The notes beneath the pieces were generated by a model. The model did no database searches, was not told the DNA's origin, and worked only from the letters and a program-made list of their open reading frames with translations. A program made the translations under genes and the position numbers. Positions 45,513 to 53,563 of a DNA stretch of 64,000 nucleotides are shown one piece after another (positions within the stretch are counted from its first letter, which is position 1; each line of letters starts with the position of its first letter). The DNA comes from Caldimonas mangrovi (lineage in GTDB: Bacteria; Pseudomonadota; Gammaproteobacteria; Burkholderiales; Burkholderiaceae_C), in contig NZ_JAMKFE010000013.1 in NCBI RefSeq assembly GCF_023721835.1, positions 62,001 to 126,000 on the forward strand, read 5' to 3'.

Positions 45513-45820
45513 TCACCTGCTACCTGCGCTACGTGATCGACCCGTTCAAGCTGAAGGAATTCGAGCACTACGGCAAGCTGTGGATCCCGCTGGTCGAGAA
45601 GTTCGGCGGCACCCACCACGGCTACTTCCTGCCCGGTGAAGGTGCGAACGACATCGCGCTGGCGCTGTTCAGTTTTCCGGGTTTGGCCGAGTACGAGCGG
45701 TACCGGCAGCAGTCGTTCGACGACCCGGAATGCCGGGCTGCTTTCCGCTACGCCGAAGAGACGCGGTGCATCGTCAGCTACGAGCGCAGCTTCTTCCGCC
45801 CCGTGTTCAACGCTGAATGA
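45509..45820 (+). CDS. NIPSNAP-family protein
   Basis: A 103-residue ferredoxin-like-fold protein, MITCYLRYVIDPFKLKEFEH at the start and GANDIALALFSFPGLAEYER in the middle, matching the NIPSNAP/DUF1330-like dimeric alpha-beta barrel group. The function is unknown; members often sit with catabolic enzymes. ATG overlaps the aminotransferase stop (ATGA). PhzF follows after nine bases. Confidence 0.82.
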   Translation: MITCYLRYVIDPFKLKEFEHYGKLWIPLVEKFGGTHHGYFLPGEGANDIALALFSFPGLAEYERYRQQSFDDPECRAAFRYAEETRCIVSYERSFFRPVFNAE

Positions 45821-45829
45821 TTCCCTGCC

Positions 45830-46663
45830 ATGTCCCATGCCTTCAAGCAGATCGACGTCTTCACCACCGAGGCCCTGAAAGGCAATCCGCTGGCGGTGGT
45901 GTTCGGTGCCGACGACCTGAGCGACGCGCAGATGCAGGCCTTCGCGCGCTGGACGAATCTGTCCGAAACGACCTTCCTGCTGAGGCCCACGCAGGCCGGT
46001 GCCGACTACCGCGTGCGCATCTTCACGCCTGCCAGCGAGCTGCCGTTCGCAGGCCATCCGACGCTGGGCAGCTGCCACGCCTGGCTCGAAGCCGGCGGCG
46101 TGCCGAAGACGCCCGGCCGCGTGGTGCAGGAGTGCGGCGTCGGGCTCGTGGCGCTGAAGCTGGACGGTGCACGCCTGGCTTTCGCGGCGCCGCCGATGGC
46201 GGCACGCGAACCCGAGCCCGGCCTGCTGAAGCAGGTGGCGGCGGCGCTCGGCCTCGAGAGGCCGCAGATTCTCGGCGCCCGCTGGCTCGACAACGGCCCC
46301 CGCTGGCTGGGCTTGCGGCTGGCGTCGGCCGATCAGGTGCTGGCCATCGAGCCCGACTTCTCGGCGCTGGCGAAGCTGGCCTTCGTCGGCGTGATCGGCC
46401 CGCATCCCGACGGTGGCGAGGCGCAGTACGAGGTGCGTGCGTTCGTGCCCGCCGACGGCATTCCCGAGGACCCGGTGACCGGCAGTCTCAACGCCAGCCT
46501 GGCGCAATGGCTGATCGGCGACGGCATCGCACCGCGGCGCTATGTCGCGGCGCAAGGCACGCGGCTGCAGCGCGCCGGGCGGGTCCATATCGAGGCCGAA
46601 AGCGACACCGTCTGGGTCGGCGGCAGCAGTCGCACCTGCATCGACGGGAGGCTGTCGCTGTGA
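45830..46663 (+). CDS. PhzF-family isomerase
   Basis: A 277-residue protein of the diaminopimelate-epimerase fold: FKQIDVFTTEALKGNPLAVV, the catalytic Glu in TNLSETTFLLRP, the FAGHPTLGSCHAWLE motif, and DPVTGSLNASLAQW near the C terminus. PhzF isomerises a phenazine precursor, but no other phenazine gene is present, so this is a generic PhzF-like enzyme acting on a metabolite of the operon. Its stop overlaps the VOC gene start by one base. Confidence 0.85.
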   Translation: MSHAFKQIDVFTTEALKGNPLAVVFGADDLSDAQMQAFARWTNLSETTFLLRPTQAGADYRVRIFTPASELPFAGHPTLGSCHAWLEAGGVPKTPGRVVQECGVGLVALKLDGARLAFAAPPMAAREPEPGLLKQVAAALGLERPQILGARWLDNGPRWLGLRLASADQVLAIEPDFSALAKLAFVGVIGPHPDGGEAQYEVRAFVPADGIPEDPVTGSLNASLAQWLIGDGIAPRRYVAAQGTRLQRAGRVHIEAESDTVWVGGSSRTCIDGRLSL

Positions 46664-47334
46664 TGAACGCCGAGGTCGACCACATCGTCATCGGCTGCGC
46701 CCGGCTGGAGCAGGGCGTGGCGTGGTGCGAGGCGCGCTTCGGCGTCGTGCCCGGGCCGGGCGGGCGCCATGCGCTGATGAGCACGCACAACCGGCTGCTG
46801 GCCATCGGCACACCGCAGGCACCGCGCGCCTACCTCGAGCTGATCGCCATCGACCCCCAAGCACCGCCGCCGGGCCGGCCCCGCTGGTTCGGGCTCGACG
46901 AGCCCGCGGTGCAGGCTGCGATGGAACAAGAGCCGCAACTGCTGCACTGGGTGGCGGGGGTCGCCGATGCCGACGGTGCTGCAGCCGAGTGGCGGTGTCT
47001 CGGGCTCGACCCCGGGCCGGTGCTGGCGGCCGAACGCGACACACCGAAGGGCGTGCTGCGCTGGCGCCTGACGGTACGCGACGACGGGGCGCGCCTGCTG
47101 GGCGGTGCCTTGCCGACGCTGATCCAGTGGGGCGCCGTGCATCCGTCCGACGCGATGCCCGCCAGCGGCGTCACGCTCGAGAGCCTGGCGCTCGGCGGCG
47201 GCGACTCGCCGACGCTGGGGCAGGCCCTGCACGCGATCGGGGCCGGTGGCTTCGAGTTGCGCTCGGGGCTGCCGGCGTTGCGCGCCACCTTCCAGACACC
47301 GCACGGCGAGGTCGTGCTCGCTTCCATGGTCTGA
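46663..47334 (+). CDS. VOC-superfamily glyoxalase-like protein
   Basis: A 223-residue protein, MNAEVDHIVIGCARLEQGVA with the VOC first strand and His metal ligand, then HALMSTHNRLLAIG and a long second module. It resembles Glyoxalase_3-like proteins. A metal-dependent lyase, dioxygenase or resistance role is possible. The start is fixed by the ATG overlapping the PhzF stop. It is 21 bases before a second LysE-type exporter. Confidence 0.8.
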   Translation: MNAEVDHIVIGCARLEQGVAWCEARFGVVPGPGGRHALMSTHNRLLAIGTPQAPRAYLELIAIDPQAPPPGRPRWFGLDEPAVQAAMEQEPQLLHWVAGVADADGAAAEWRCLGLDPGPVLAAERDTPKGVLRWRLTVRDDGARLLGGALPTLIQWGAVHPSDAMPASGVTLESLALGGGDSPTLGQALHAIGAGGFELRSGLPALRATFQTPHGEVVLASMV

Positions 47335-47355
47335 CCCACCGAAAAAAGGCTGACG

Positions 47356-47985
47356 ATGTTCACGTTGCAAGAGATCGCGCTGTTCGCGCTGGCCGCCGCC
47401 GTCCTCGCGCTGACGCCCGGGCCCAACATGGTCTATTACGTCTCGCGCACCCTGTGCCAGGGGCGGGGCGCCGGGCTGCTGTCGCTGGCCGGCGTGGTGG
47501 TCGGCTTTCTGTTCCACCTGACCATGGCCGCACTGGGCCTTACCGCGGTGCTGATGGCGGTGCCGTTCGCATTCGAGGCCATCAAGTTCGCCGGCGCGGC
47601 CTACCTGCTGTGGATGGCGTGGCAGGCGGTGCGTCCCGGCGGCGGCTCGCCGTTCGAGCCGCGGGCACTGCCGCACGACCCGCCAGCGGTGCTGTTCCGC
47701 ATGGGCCTTGTCACCAACCTGCTGAATCCCAAGGTGGCGGTCTTCTATGTGTCTTTCTTCCCGCAATTCCTGCACCCCGAGCGGGGCGACCTGCTGCTGC
47801 AGAGCTTCATGCTCGGCGGCGTGCAGATCACCGTCAGCACGCTGGTCAACTTCTGCATCGTGCTCGGCGCTGCCCAGATTGCGCGCTTCCTGCAGCGCAG
47901 CCCGGGCTGGATGCGGGCGCAGCGCTGGATCATGGGGACGGTGCTCGGGCTGCTCGCGGCGCGGCTGGCCTTCGAACGGAGATGA
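47356..47985 (+). CDS. LysE/RhtB-family exporter (second in this operon)
   Basis: A 209-residue protein with about six helices and the family motifs AVLALTPGPNMVYYVSRTLC and MGLVTNLLNPKVAVFYVSFF. It is the third amino-acid-type exporter in this train, after the LysE gene at 42457 and the EamA gene. Its stop overlaps the start of the threonine-dehydratase-like gene (ATGA), so the exporter and a PLP dehydratase are translationally coupled. Confidence 0.9.
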   Translation: MFTLQEIALFALAAAVLALTPGPNMVYYVSRTLCQGRGAGLLSLAGVVVGFLFHLTMAALGLTAVLMAVPFAFEAIKFAGAAYLLWMAWQAVRPGGGSPFEPRALPHDPPAVLFRMGLVTNLLNPKVAVFYVSFFPQFLHPERGDLLLQSFMLGGVQITVSTLVNFCIVLGAAQIARFLQRSPGWMRAQRWIMGTVLGLLAARLAFERR

Positions 47986-48959
47986 ACGCCATGACGCTGT
48001 TCCGACGCGAAGAGATCGAAGCCGCGCATCGCCTGGTGCACCAGGCGATGCCGGCGACACCGCAATACGCCTGGCCGCTGCTGGCGCGCCGGTTGGGCGC
48101 GCAAGTCTGGGTCAAGCACGAGAACCACACGCCGGTGGGCGCCTTCAAGCTGCGCGGCGGCCTGGTCTATCTCGACGGGCTGCGCCGCCGCGAGCCGCGC
48201 TGCACCGGCGTGATCAGCGCGACGCGCGGCAACCATGGGCAATCGATGGGTTTTGCGGCGCGACGGCACGGCCTGTCGGCCACCATCGTGGTGCCGCACG
48301 GCAACTCGCTCGAAAAGAATGCCGCGATGCGCGAACTGGGCGTCGAGTTGCTGGAGCACGGCGACGAGTTCCAGGCGGCGCGCGAGCATGCCCAGGCACT
48401 GGCGGCTGAACGCGGCCTGCACATGGTGCCGTCCTTCCATGCTGACTTGGTGCTCGGCGTTTGCACCGGCTGGGTCGAGTTCTTTTCTGCCGTGCAGCCC
48501 GATGTGCTGTTCGTGCCGGTCGGCATGGGCTCGGGCTTGTGCGCTGCGGCTGTCGCGCGGCGCCACACCGGCGTCCACACCCGGCTCATCGGCGTCGTGT
48601 CGTCGCACGCGCTGGCCTACCGCCTGTCCTTCGAGCAAGGCCGCGCGGTCGAGGCACCCGTCACCACGCAGTTGGCCGACGGCATGGCCTGCCGCTCGCC
48701 GGACCCGCAGGCACTGGAGATCATCCGCGCCGAGGCCGAGGACATCGTCTGCGTCAGCGACGCCGAGGTCGCCGAGGCCATGCGCGCCTTGTTCGCCGAC
48801 ACCCACAACGTCGCCGAAGGCGCCGGGGCTGCCGCTTTTGCCGCCGCGATGCAGCAGCGAGAACGCTGGCGCGGCAAGACGGTCGGCGTGGCGCTGACCG
48901 GCGGCAACGTGGATTCCGGTGCCTTCGCGCAGGTGCTCGCCTGCGCCGCAGGAGCGTGA
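47982..48959 (+). CDS. Threonine/serine dehydratase-like PLP enzyme
   Basis: A 325-residue fold-type II PLP enzyme: PLP-lysine motif PVGAFKLRGG at about residues 51-60, SATRGNHGQSMGFAARRHG, the phosphate-binding glycine loop VPVGMGSGLCAAA, and VALTGGNVDSGAF at the end. It lacks the C-terminal ACT regulatory domain of biosynthetic IlvA, so it is probably a catabolic ammonia-lyase acting on a hydroxy-amino acid such as threonine or serine. The gene is sandwiched between a LysE exporter and the AlaX gene. Confidence 0.87.
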   Translation: MNAMTLFRREEIEAAHRLVHQAMPATPQYAWPLLARRLGAQVWVKHENHTPVGAFKLRGGLVYLDGLRRREPRCTGVISATRGNHGQSMGFAARRHGLSATIVVPHGNSLEKNAAMRELGVELLEHGDEFQAAREHAQALAAERGLHMVPSFHADLVLGVCTGWVEFFSAVQPDVLFVPVGMGSGLCAAAVARRHTGVHTRLIGVVSSHALAYRLSFEQGRAVEAPVTTQLADGMACRSPDPQALEIIRAEAEDIVCVSDAEVAEAMRALFADTHNVAEGAGAAAFAAAMQQRERWRGKTVGVALTGGNVDSGAFAQVLACAAGA

Positions 48960-48960
48960 A

Positions 48961-49692
48961 GTGACTGAGGAACTGTTTCGCGAAGACAGCTACCTGCGCG
49001 AGTGCCAGGCGACCCTGACGGCGGTGGACGCGGCCGGCGTGCAACTCGACCGCACGGTCTTCTACCCCCAAGGCGGCGGGCAGGCGGGCGACGCGGGCGA
49101 ACTGCTGCTGCCCGGCGGTCACGTGCTGCGCATTGCCGACACGCGCAAGGGCGCCGAGCCGGGCCAGATCGTGCATCTGGCCGTCCCCGGCCAGGAGGAG
49201 TTGCTCGCCACGTTGCAACCCGGCCAGCCGCTCACCGCACGTATCGCCTGGCAGCGCCGGGAGCGCCACATGCGCTTCCATACCGCCACGCACCTGCTGT
49301 GTGCGCTGGTGCCGCACCCGGTCGACGGCTGTTCCATCACCCCCGACTATGCGCGGCTGGACTTCCACATGACCGAGCCGCTCGACAAGGACACGCTGAC
49401 CGCCGGCATCGCCCGCCTGGTCGCCGAGGCACGCCCGGTCAGCCACAGCTGGATCTCGGACGCCGAACTCGACGCCAACCCGCAGCTGGTGCGCAGCATG
49501 AGCGTGCAGCCACCGCGCGGCTCGGGCCGCGTGCGCGTGCTGAAGATCGACGGCGTCGACCTGCAGCCGTGCGGCGGCACCCATGTACGCAACACCGCCG
49601 ACGTCGGCCCCATCGTCATCACCAAGATCGAGAAGAAGAGCGCCAAGACCCGCAGGGTCGTGCTCGGCATCGCCGAGCCAGCCGCAGGCTGA
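48961..49692 (+). CDS. alaX: Alanyl-tRNA editing protein AlaX (AlaX-M type)
   Basis: A 243-residue stand-alone editing domain, GTG start one base after the dehydratase stop. The N-terminal part has the glycine-rich motif FYPQGGGQAGDAG found in AlaX-M. The C-terminal zinc site is HTATH and CGGTH. AlaX-M removes serine or glycine wrongly charged on tRNA-Ala. Placement at the end of an operon with a serine/threonine-type dehydratase and amino-acid exporters suggests protection of translation when such amino acids accumulate. A terminator follows. Confidence 0.88.
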   Translation: MTEELFREDSYLRECQATLTAVDAAGVQLDRTVFYPQGGGQAGDAGELLLPGGHVLRIADTRKGAEPGQIVHLAVPGQEELLATLQPGQPLTARIAWQRRERHMRFHTATHLLCALVPHPVDGCSITPDYARLDFHMTEPLDKDTLTAGIARLVAEARPVSHSWISDAELDANPQLVRSMSVQPPRGSGRVRVLKIDGVDLQPCGGTHVRNTADVGPIVITKIEKKSAKTRRVVLGIAEPAAG

Positions 49693-49735
49693 CGCGCTTC
49701 GGTCGTGCGCCGCTTTGCCGCTCAGCCGGGAAAAA

Positions 49736-49754
49736 ACGGCCTGAGGGAGGCCGT
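49736..49754. terminator. Bidirectional hairpin between alaX and cytochrome c'
   Basis: ACGGCCT and AGGCCGT pair around GAGGG; an A run on the left (49731-49736) gives U residues for the leftward cytochrome gene and TCCTTTG follows for the rightward operon. It lies between the two convergent stops. Confidence 0.75.
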
Positions 49755-49773
49755 CCTTTGCCGACTCGGCGGT

Positions 49774-50226
49774 TCACTGTTCCCGATAGGCGTCGTGGCA
49801 TGCTTTGCACGTTTGTGCGGCAGGCCCGAAGCTGGCCTTGATCTGCGCCAGGTCGCCGGTCTTCGCCGCTGCGTTCAGCTTGGCGACGGCATCCTGCATC
49901 TGCTGCGCCTTCTCGCGGAACTTGGGCATCTCCTTCCAGATCTCCGGCTTGGCCTTGGTCTCGCCCAGGTCGGTCTCCGGCCCGAACGCGGCCCACGGCA
50001 GCTTCGAGACGAACTCGACCACCGCGGCATTCTCGGCCGCAGCTTTCGCGTCGAAAGGCACGCGGCCATTGGCCATCGCGCCGATGCGGCCGAAATGCTG
50101 TCCCATCACGAACAACGCGCTCTTGCGGTATTCGATCGCATGTTCGGGTTTCGCGAACTGGGCGGCGGCTGGTGCAGCCATGGTCAGTGCGGCCAGGGCC
50201 GCCAGGCAGGAGAGCAGGTGTTTCAT
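49774..50226 (-). CDS. Cytochrome c' (class II c-type cytochrome)
   Basis: A 150-residue exported protein with a signal peptide (MKHLLSCLAALAALTMAAPA, cleavage near AAAQF) and a C-terminal heme site TCKACHDAYREQ, the CXXCH placed at the end as in class II cytochromes c. The four-helix-bundle body has FAKPEHAIEYRKSALFVMGQ, matching cytochrome c'. These periplasmic proteins bind NO and protect against nitrosative stress. AAGGAG precedes the ATG. It is divergent from a cytochrome b561 gene across a 167-base gap, a common pairing. Confidence 0.9.
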   Translation of the reverse strand: MKHLLSCLAALAALTMAAPAAAQFAKPEHAIEYRKSALFVMGQHFGRIGAMANGRVPFDAKAAAENAAVVEFVSKLPWAAFGPETDLGETKAKPEIWKEMPKFREKAQQMQDAVAKLNAAAKTGDLAQIKASFGPAAQTCKACHDAYREQ

Positions 50227-50393
50227 CAGGAGCGGCTCCTTGTAAAGGGCAGGGGTGGTGGCGTGGGGGCCGAGCCGTCTCGGCTGCGAAGACTGCATCG
50301 GCCCCCGGTATACGCACCAGGCCCCGTACTTATTCCCTTGCGGCGAACGGCCGGCCCCGGGTAAAAACTCGTGGTCGATCGACCGGAGCCGCC

Positions 50394-51047
50394 ATGAAGA
50401 CGAGAGTCTGGGATCTGCCCACCCGCCTGTTCCATTGGGCGCTGGCGGCCTGCGTGATCGGTCTGGTGGTCACGTCGAAGATCGGCGGCCATGCGATGGC
50501 CTGGCACTTTCGCCTCGGCTACGCGGTGCTCGCACTGCTGCTGTTCCGCCTGGTGTGGGGGATGGTCGGCGGGCACTGGTCGCGCTTCGGCAGCTTCCTG
50601 TATGGGCCGGGCACCATCGTGCGCTACCTGCGCGGCCAGGGCGAGGCCCGGCATCGCGTCGGCCACAACCCGCTCGGCAGCCTGTCGGTGTTCGGGCTGC
50701 TGGCCGTGCTCGCCGCGCAAGCCGGCACCGGGCTGTTCGCCGACGACGAAATCGCGAACATGGGCCCGCTTGCGCGTTTCGTGTCCACCGAGCTGAGCCT
50801 GCGCCTGACCTGGTATCACAAGGTCGTCGGCGAGCCGCTGGTGCTGGGGTGGGTCGCGCTGCATCTGCTGGCGATCGTCTTTCATGCCGTCGTCAAGCGC
50901 GAGCGACTGGTCGTACCGATGATCACCGGCGACAAGGAGCTGGCGCTGCCGGCCCCAGGTTCGGCCGACACGGCAACATCACGGCTGCTCGGTCTGTGCA
51001 TCCTGATCGTCTGCGCCGGCGCGGTCGCCTGGCTCGTGAGCCTTTAG
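50394..51047 (+). CDS. Cytochrome b561 family membrane protein
   Basis: A 217-residue inner-membrane protein starting MKTRVWDLPTRLFHWALAAC, the standard bacterial b561 opening. Four main helices carry the heme-ligand histidines (LFHWALAA, AMAWHFRLGYAVLALLLFRL, LTWYHKVVGEPLVLGWVALH, LLAIVFHAVVKRERL). It may pass electrons to the divergently encoded cytochrome c'. A fifth hydrophobic segment closes the chain. The GNAT gene starts 40 bases downstream in the same direction. Confidence 0.9.
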   Translation: MKTRVWDLPTRLFHWALAACVIGLVVTSKIGGHAMAWHFRLGYAVLALLLFRLVWGMVGGHWSRFGSFLYGPGTIVRYLRGQGEARHRVGHNPLGSLSVFGLLAVLAAQAGTGLFADDEIANMGPLARFVSTELSLRLTWYHKVVGEPLVLGWVALHLLAIVFHAVVKRERLVVPMITGDKELALPAPGSADTATSRLLGLCILIVCAGAVAWLVSL

Positions 51048-51087
51048 ACTAGGGCCTGTCAACGAGGCAACGCCGCTTTCCCGCCTG

Positions 51088-51579
51088 ATGGAATCGCCCC
51101 AGATACGACTCGTCAGCCCCGATTCGCCGACGCTGTACGACGCCACCCGTGAGATCTTTCGCGAGTACGCGCAGTCGCTCGGGGTCGATCTCGGTTTCCA
51201 GGACTTCGAGCGCGAACTCGCGACGCTGCCCGGCGAGTACGCGGTGCCGGCCGGCCGGCTGCTGCTGGCCTTCGTCGACGAGGAACTGGCCGGCTGCGGC
51301 GGCTTCCGCCCGATCGCCGATGTCGACTACGCCAATGCCTGCGAAATGAAGCGGCTGTACGTGCGCAAGCCGTTCCGCCGCTTCGGCCTCGGCCGCACCA
51401 TCGCGCAGCAGCTGATCGACGATGCGCGCCGCAGCGGCTACTCGGTGATGCTGCTCGACACGCTCGACGAGATGGAAGCGGCGCGCACGCTCTACACGAC
51501 GCTGGGCTTCGAAGAAATTCCTCCGTACTACTACAACCCGCTGCCCGGGGCGCACTACCTGAAGGCCGTGCTCGACTGA
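51088..51579 (+). CDS. GNAT-family N-acetyltransferase
   Basis: A 163-residue GNAT enzyme. It has the acetyl-CoA binding motif A in YVRKPFRRFGLGRTIAQQLI (R/Q-x-x-G-x-G/A form), followed by GYSVMLLDTLDEMEAARTLY and LGFEEIPPYYYNPLPGA. The substrate is not predictable. It stands alone between the cytochrome b561 gene and the sugar-acid cluster, both co-oriented. Confidence 0.88.
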   Translation: MESPQIRLVSPDSPTLYDATREIFREYAQSLGVDLGFQDFERELATLPGEYAVPAGRLLLAFVDEELAGCGGFRPIADVDYANACEMKRLYVRKPFRRFGLGRTIAQQLIDDARRSGYSVMLLDTLDEMEAARTLYTTLGFEEIPPYYYNPLPGAHYLKAVLD

Positions 51580-51718
51580 ACACGGTGCAGCCGCAGGCGT
51601 GAAAACTGCTGCGTTGCCCTCCTGCGGCAGGGTTTGTCTTGATGGACGCATGCCGCTCATCCGCGACGATGGGCCGGGCGCCCGTTGACGCTCGTCAGCA
51701 CGCATCGCAGGAGGACCG

Positions 51719-52543
51719 ATGAACGCCTTCAAGCACCTGCTCAAGACCGCCGGCAGCCACCCCCCGGTCGGCACCTGGATCCTGTCGGCCGACCCGCTCG
51801 TCGCGGAAGCGATCGGCCATGCCGGTTTCGAATGGGGGGTGCTCGACATGGAGCATGCACCGGCCGACATGATGGACGTCGTGCATTTGTTGCAGGCCGT
51901 CACGTCGACCCGCATGGTGCCGGTGGTGCGCGTGCCATGGAACGACCCGGTGACAGTCAAGCGCGTGCTCGATGCCGGCGCAACGAGCGTGATGTTCCCG
52001 TTCATCGAAAGCGCCGATCAGGCGCAGCGCGCCGTGGCGGCCACGCGCTATCCGCCGCGGGGCGTGCGCGGCGTGGTCGGCATGAGCCGTGCGAGCCGCT
52101 TCGGCACCAACCTGCAGTATCTGACGCACGCCGACGAAGGCCTGTGCACGATCGTCCAGATCGAAACGCCGGATGCGGCGGAACGGGCCGAGGCGATTAC
52201 GACGGTCGATGGCGTCGATGCGGTCTTCGTCGGGCCGGCCGATTTGTCGGCGGCGATGGGCCACATCGCCCACCCGGCACACCCCCAGGTGCTCGATCTG
52301 ATGAGCCGCATCGTGCAGCGTTGCAAGCGCGCCGGCGTGCCGGTGGGCACGGTCGGCGGCACGCCGGATGCCGTCGCGCAGTACCGGGCGATCGGCTTCG
52401 ATTTCGTCGCTGTCGGCTCCGACCTGGGGCTGATGATGCGCGGCGCAATGAACGCCCTGTCGGCGCTGAAGACGCAAGATGTCGACATCGTTCACTCGGT
52501 GACGGTCGGCACGCTGACCGGCGCCACCAGCCACGGATCGTGA
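51719..52543 (+). CDS. HpcH/HpaI-family class II aldolase
   Basis: A 274-residue pyruvate-dependent aldolase: GTWILSADPLVAEAIGHAGF, DMEHAPADMMDVVHLLQAV, RGVRGVVGMSRASRF and a metal-binding TIVQIETPDAAERAEAI segment. Members cleave 2-keto-3-deoxy sugar acids or 4-hydroxy-2-ketoheptanedioate to pyruvate plus an aldehyde. AGGAGGACC is just before the ATG. With the downstream epimerase and SMP-30 genes it suggests a sugar-acid pathway, but the dehydrogenase and dehydratase steps are absent. Confidence 0.88.
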   Translation: MNAFKHLLKTAGSHPPVGTWILSADPLVAEAIGHAGFEWGVLDMEHAPADMMDVVHLLQAVTSTRMVPVVRVPWNDPVTVKRVLDAGATSVMFPFIESADQAQRAVAATRYPPRGVRGVVGMSRASRFGTNLQYLTHADEGLCTIVQIETPDAAERAEAITTVDGVDAVFVGPADLSAAMGHIAHPAHPQVLDLMSRIVQRCKRAGVPVGTVGGTPDAVAQYRAIGFDFVAVGSDLGLMMRGAMNALSALKTQDVDIVHSVTVGTLTGATSHGS

Positions 52544-52626
52544 ACGGCCTCGGTTACAGCGAGGTACGCCCTTAGCATCCGTGTCGCCCCATCCTTGGGC
52601 TTTCCGAACTTCTGCGACGACCCTCC

Positions 52627-53493
52627 ATGACCTCTACTGTGACGACGCTTGAGCTGCGCGCGGGTGCGCTGCGCGTGGCACTGCGACCCGACCTCGGCGG
52701 CTCGATCGCCGGCTGCTGGCACCACGACACGCCGGTGCTGCGCTCGACCGAACCGAACGCGCTCGAGACGCCGCGGGCGGCAGGCTGCTACCCGCTGGTG
52801 CCGTACTCCAACCGCATCGCCCAGGCCCGCTTTCCGTGGGCCGGCCGCGAGCACCGCGTGCGCGCCAACGTGGAGGAGGGCAGCCCGCATGCATTGCATG
52901 GCGTCGGATTGCGGCGCGCCTGGACGCTGGTCGAGGCCGGCGAGCGGCATGCACAGCTGCAGCTCGATCACCCGGGCGACGAGGACTGGCCCTTCGCCTT
53001 CACGGTCACCCAGCAGGTCACGCTCGACGAACACACGCTCGAACTGGCGATGCATTTCGTCAACCGTGATGCCGAGGCCGCGCCGGCCGGCCTCGGCTGG
53101 CACCCGTTCTTCCCCAAGCGCAGCCGCAGCCGCCTGCATGCCGAACTGTCGGGCCGCTGGGACACCGACGACGAGCGGCTGCCGTCGCGCCACGTGCCGC
53201 AGGCCGGCATCGACGCCGACGTCGCCTACCTTGACTTCGATCACTGCTTCACCGGTTGGCAAGGCAGCGTGCGCATCCGCGACGAGAGGTTCTCGCTGCT
53301 GCTCACGTCGGCGCTGCCCTGCCTGGTCGTCTACACGCCGCCGTTGCGCGACTGCTTCGCCGTCGAGCCGGTGAGCCACGTGACCAACGCGCTGAACATG
53401 CAGCCCCCGCAGGCGCACGGCATCGTCACGCTCGCGCCCGGCGCCGCCATGTCGGCGGCGATGAAACTGAACATCCAGGAGGTGCATGCATGA
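52627..53493 (+). CDS. Aldose 1-epimerase family protein
   Basis: A 288-residue galactose-mutarotase-fold protein with ALRPDLGGSIAGCWHHDTP near the start, the substrate loop RAAGCYPLVPYSNRIAQARF, and the catalytic HALHGVGLRRAW and HPFFPKRSRSRLHAE segments. It interconverts sugar anomers, feeding dehydrogenases. It is co-oriented with the aldolase (83 bases upstream) and with the gluconolactonase-like gene 70 bases downstream. Confidence 0.88.
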   Translation: MTSTVTTLELRAGALRVALRPDLGGSIAGCWHHDTPVLRSTEPNALETPRAAGCYPLVPYSNRIAQARFPWAGREHRVRANVEEGSPHALHGVGLRRAWTLVEAGERHAQLQLDHPGDEDWPFAFTVTQQVTLDEHTLELAMHFVNRDAEAAPAGLGWHPFFPKRSRSRLHAELSGRWDTDDERLPSRHVPQAGIDADVAYLDFDHCFTGWQGSVRIRDERFSLLLTSALPCLVVYTPPLRDCFAVEPVSHVTNALNMQPPQAHGIVTLAPGAAMSAAMKLNIQEVHA

Positions 53494-53563
53494 GTGCCGC
53501 TCGGCCGCCAGAAGGCGCGAATTCCCTCCCCGAGAGACAGGCGCATGGCGCCAAGGGGGCCCC

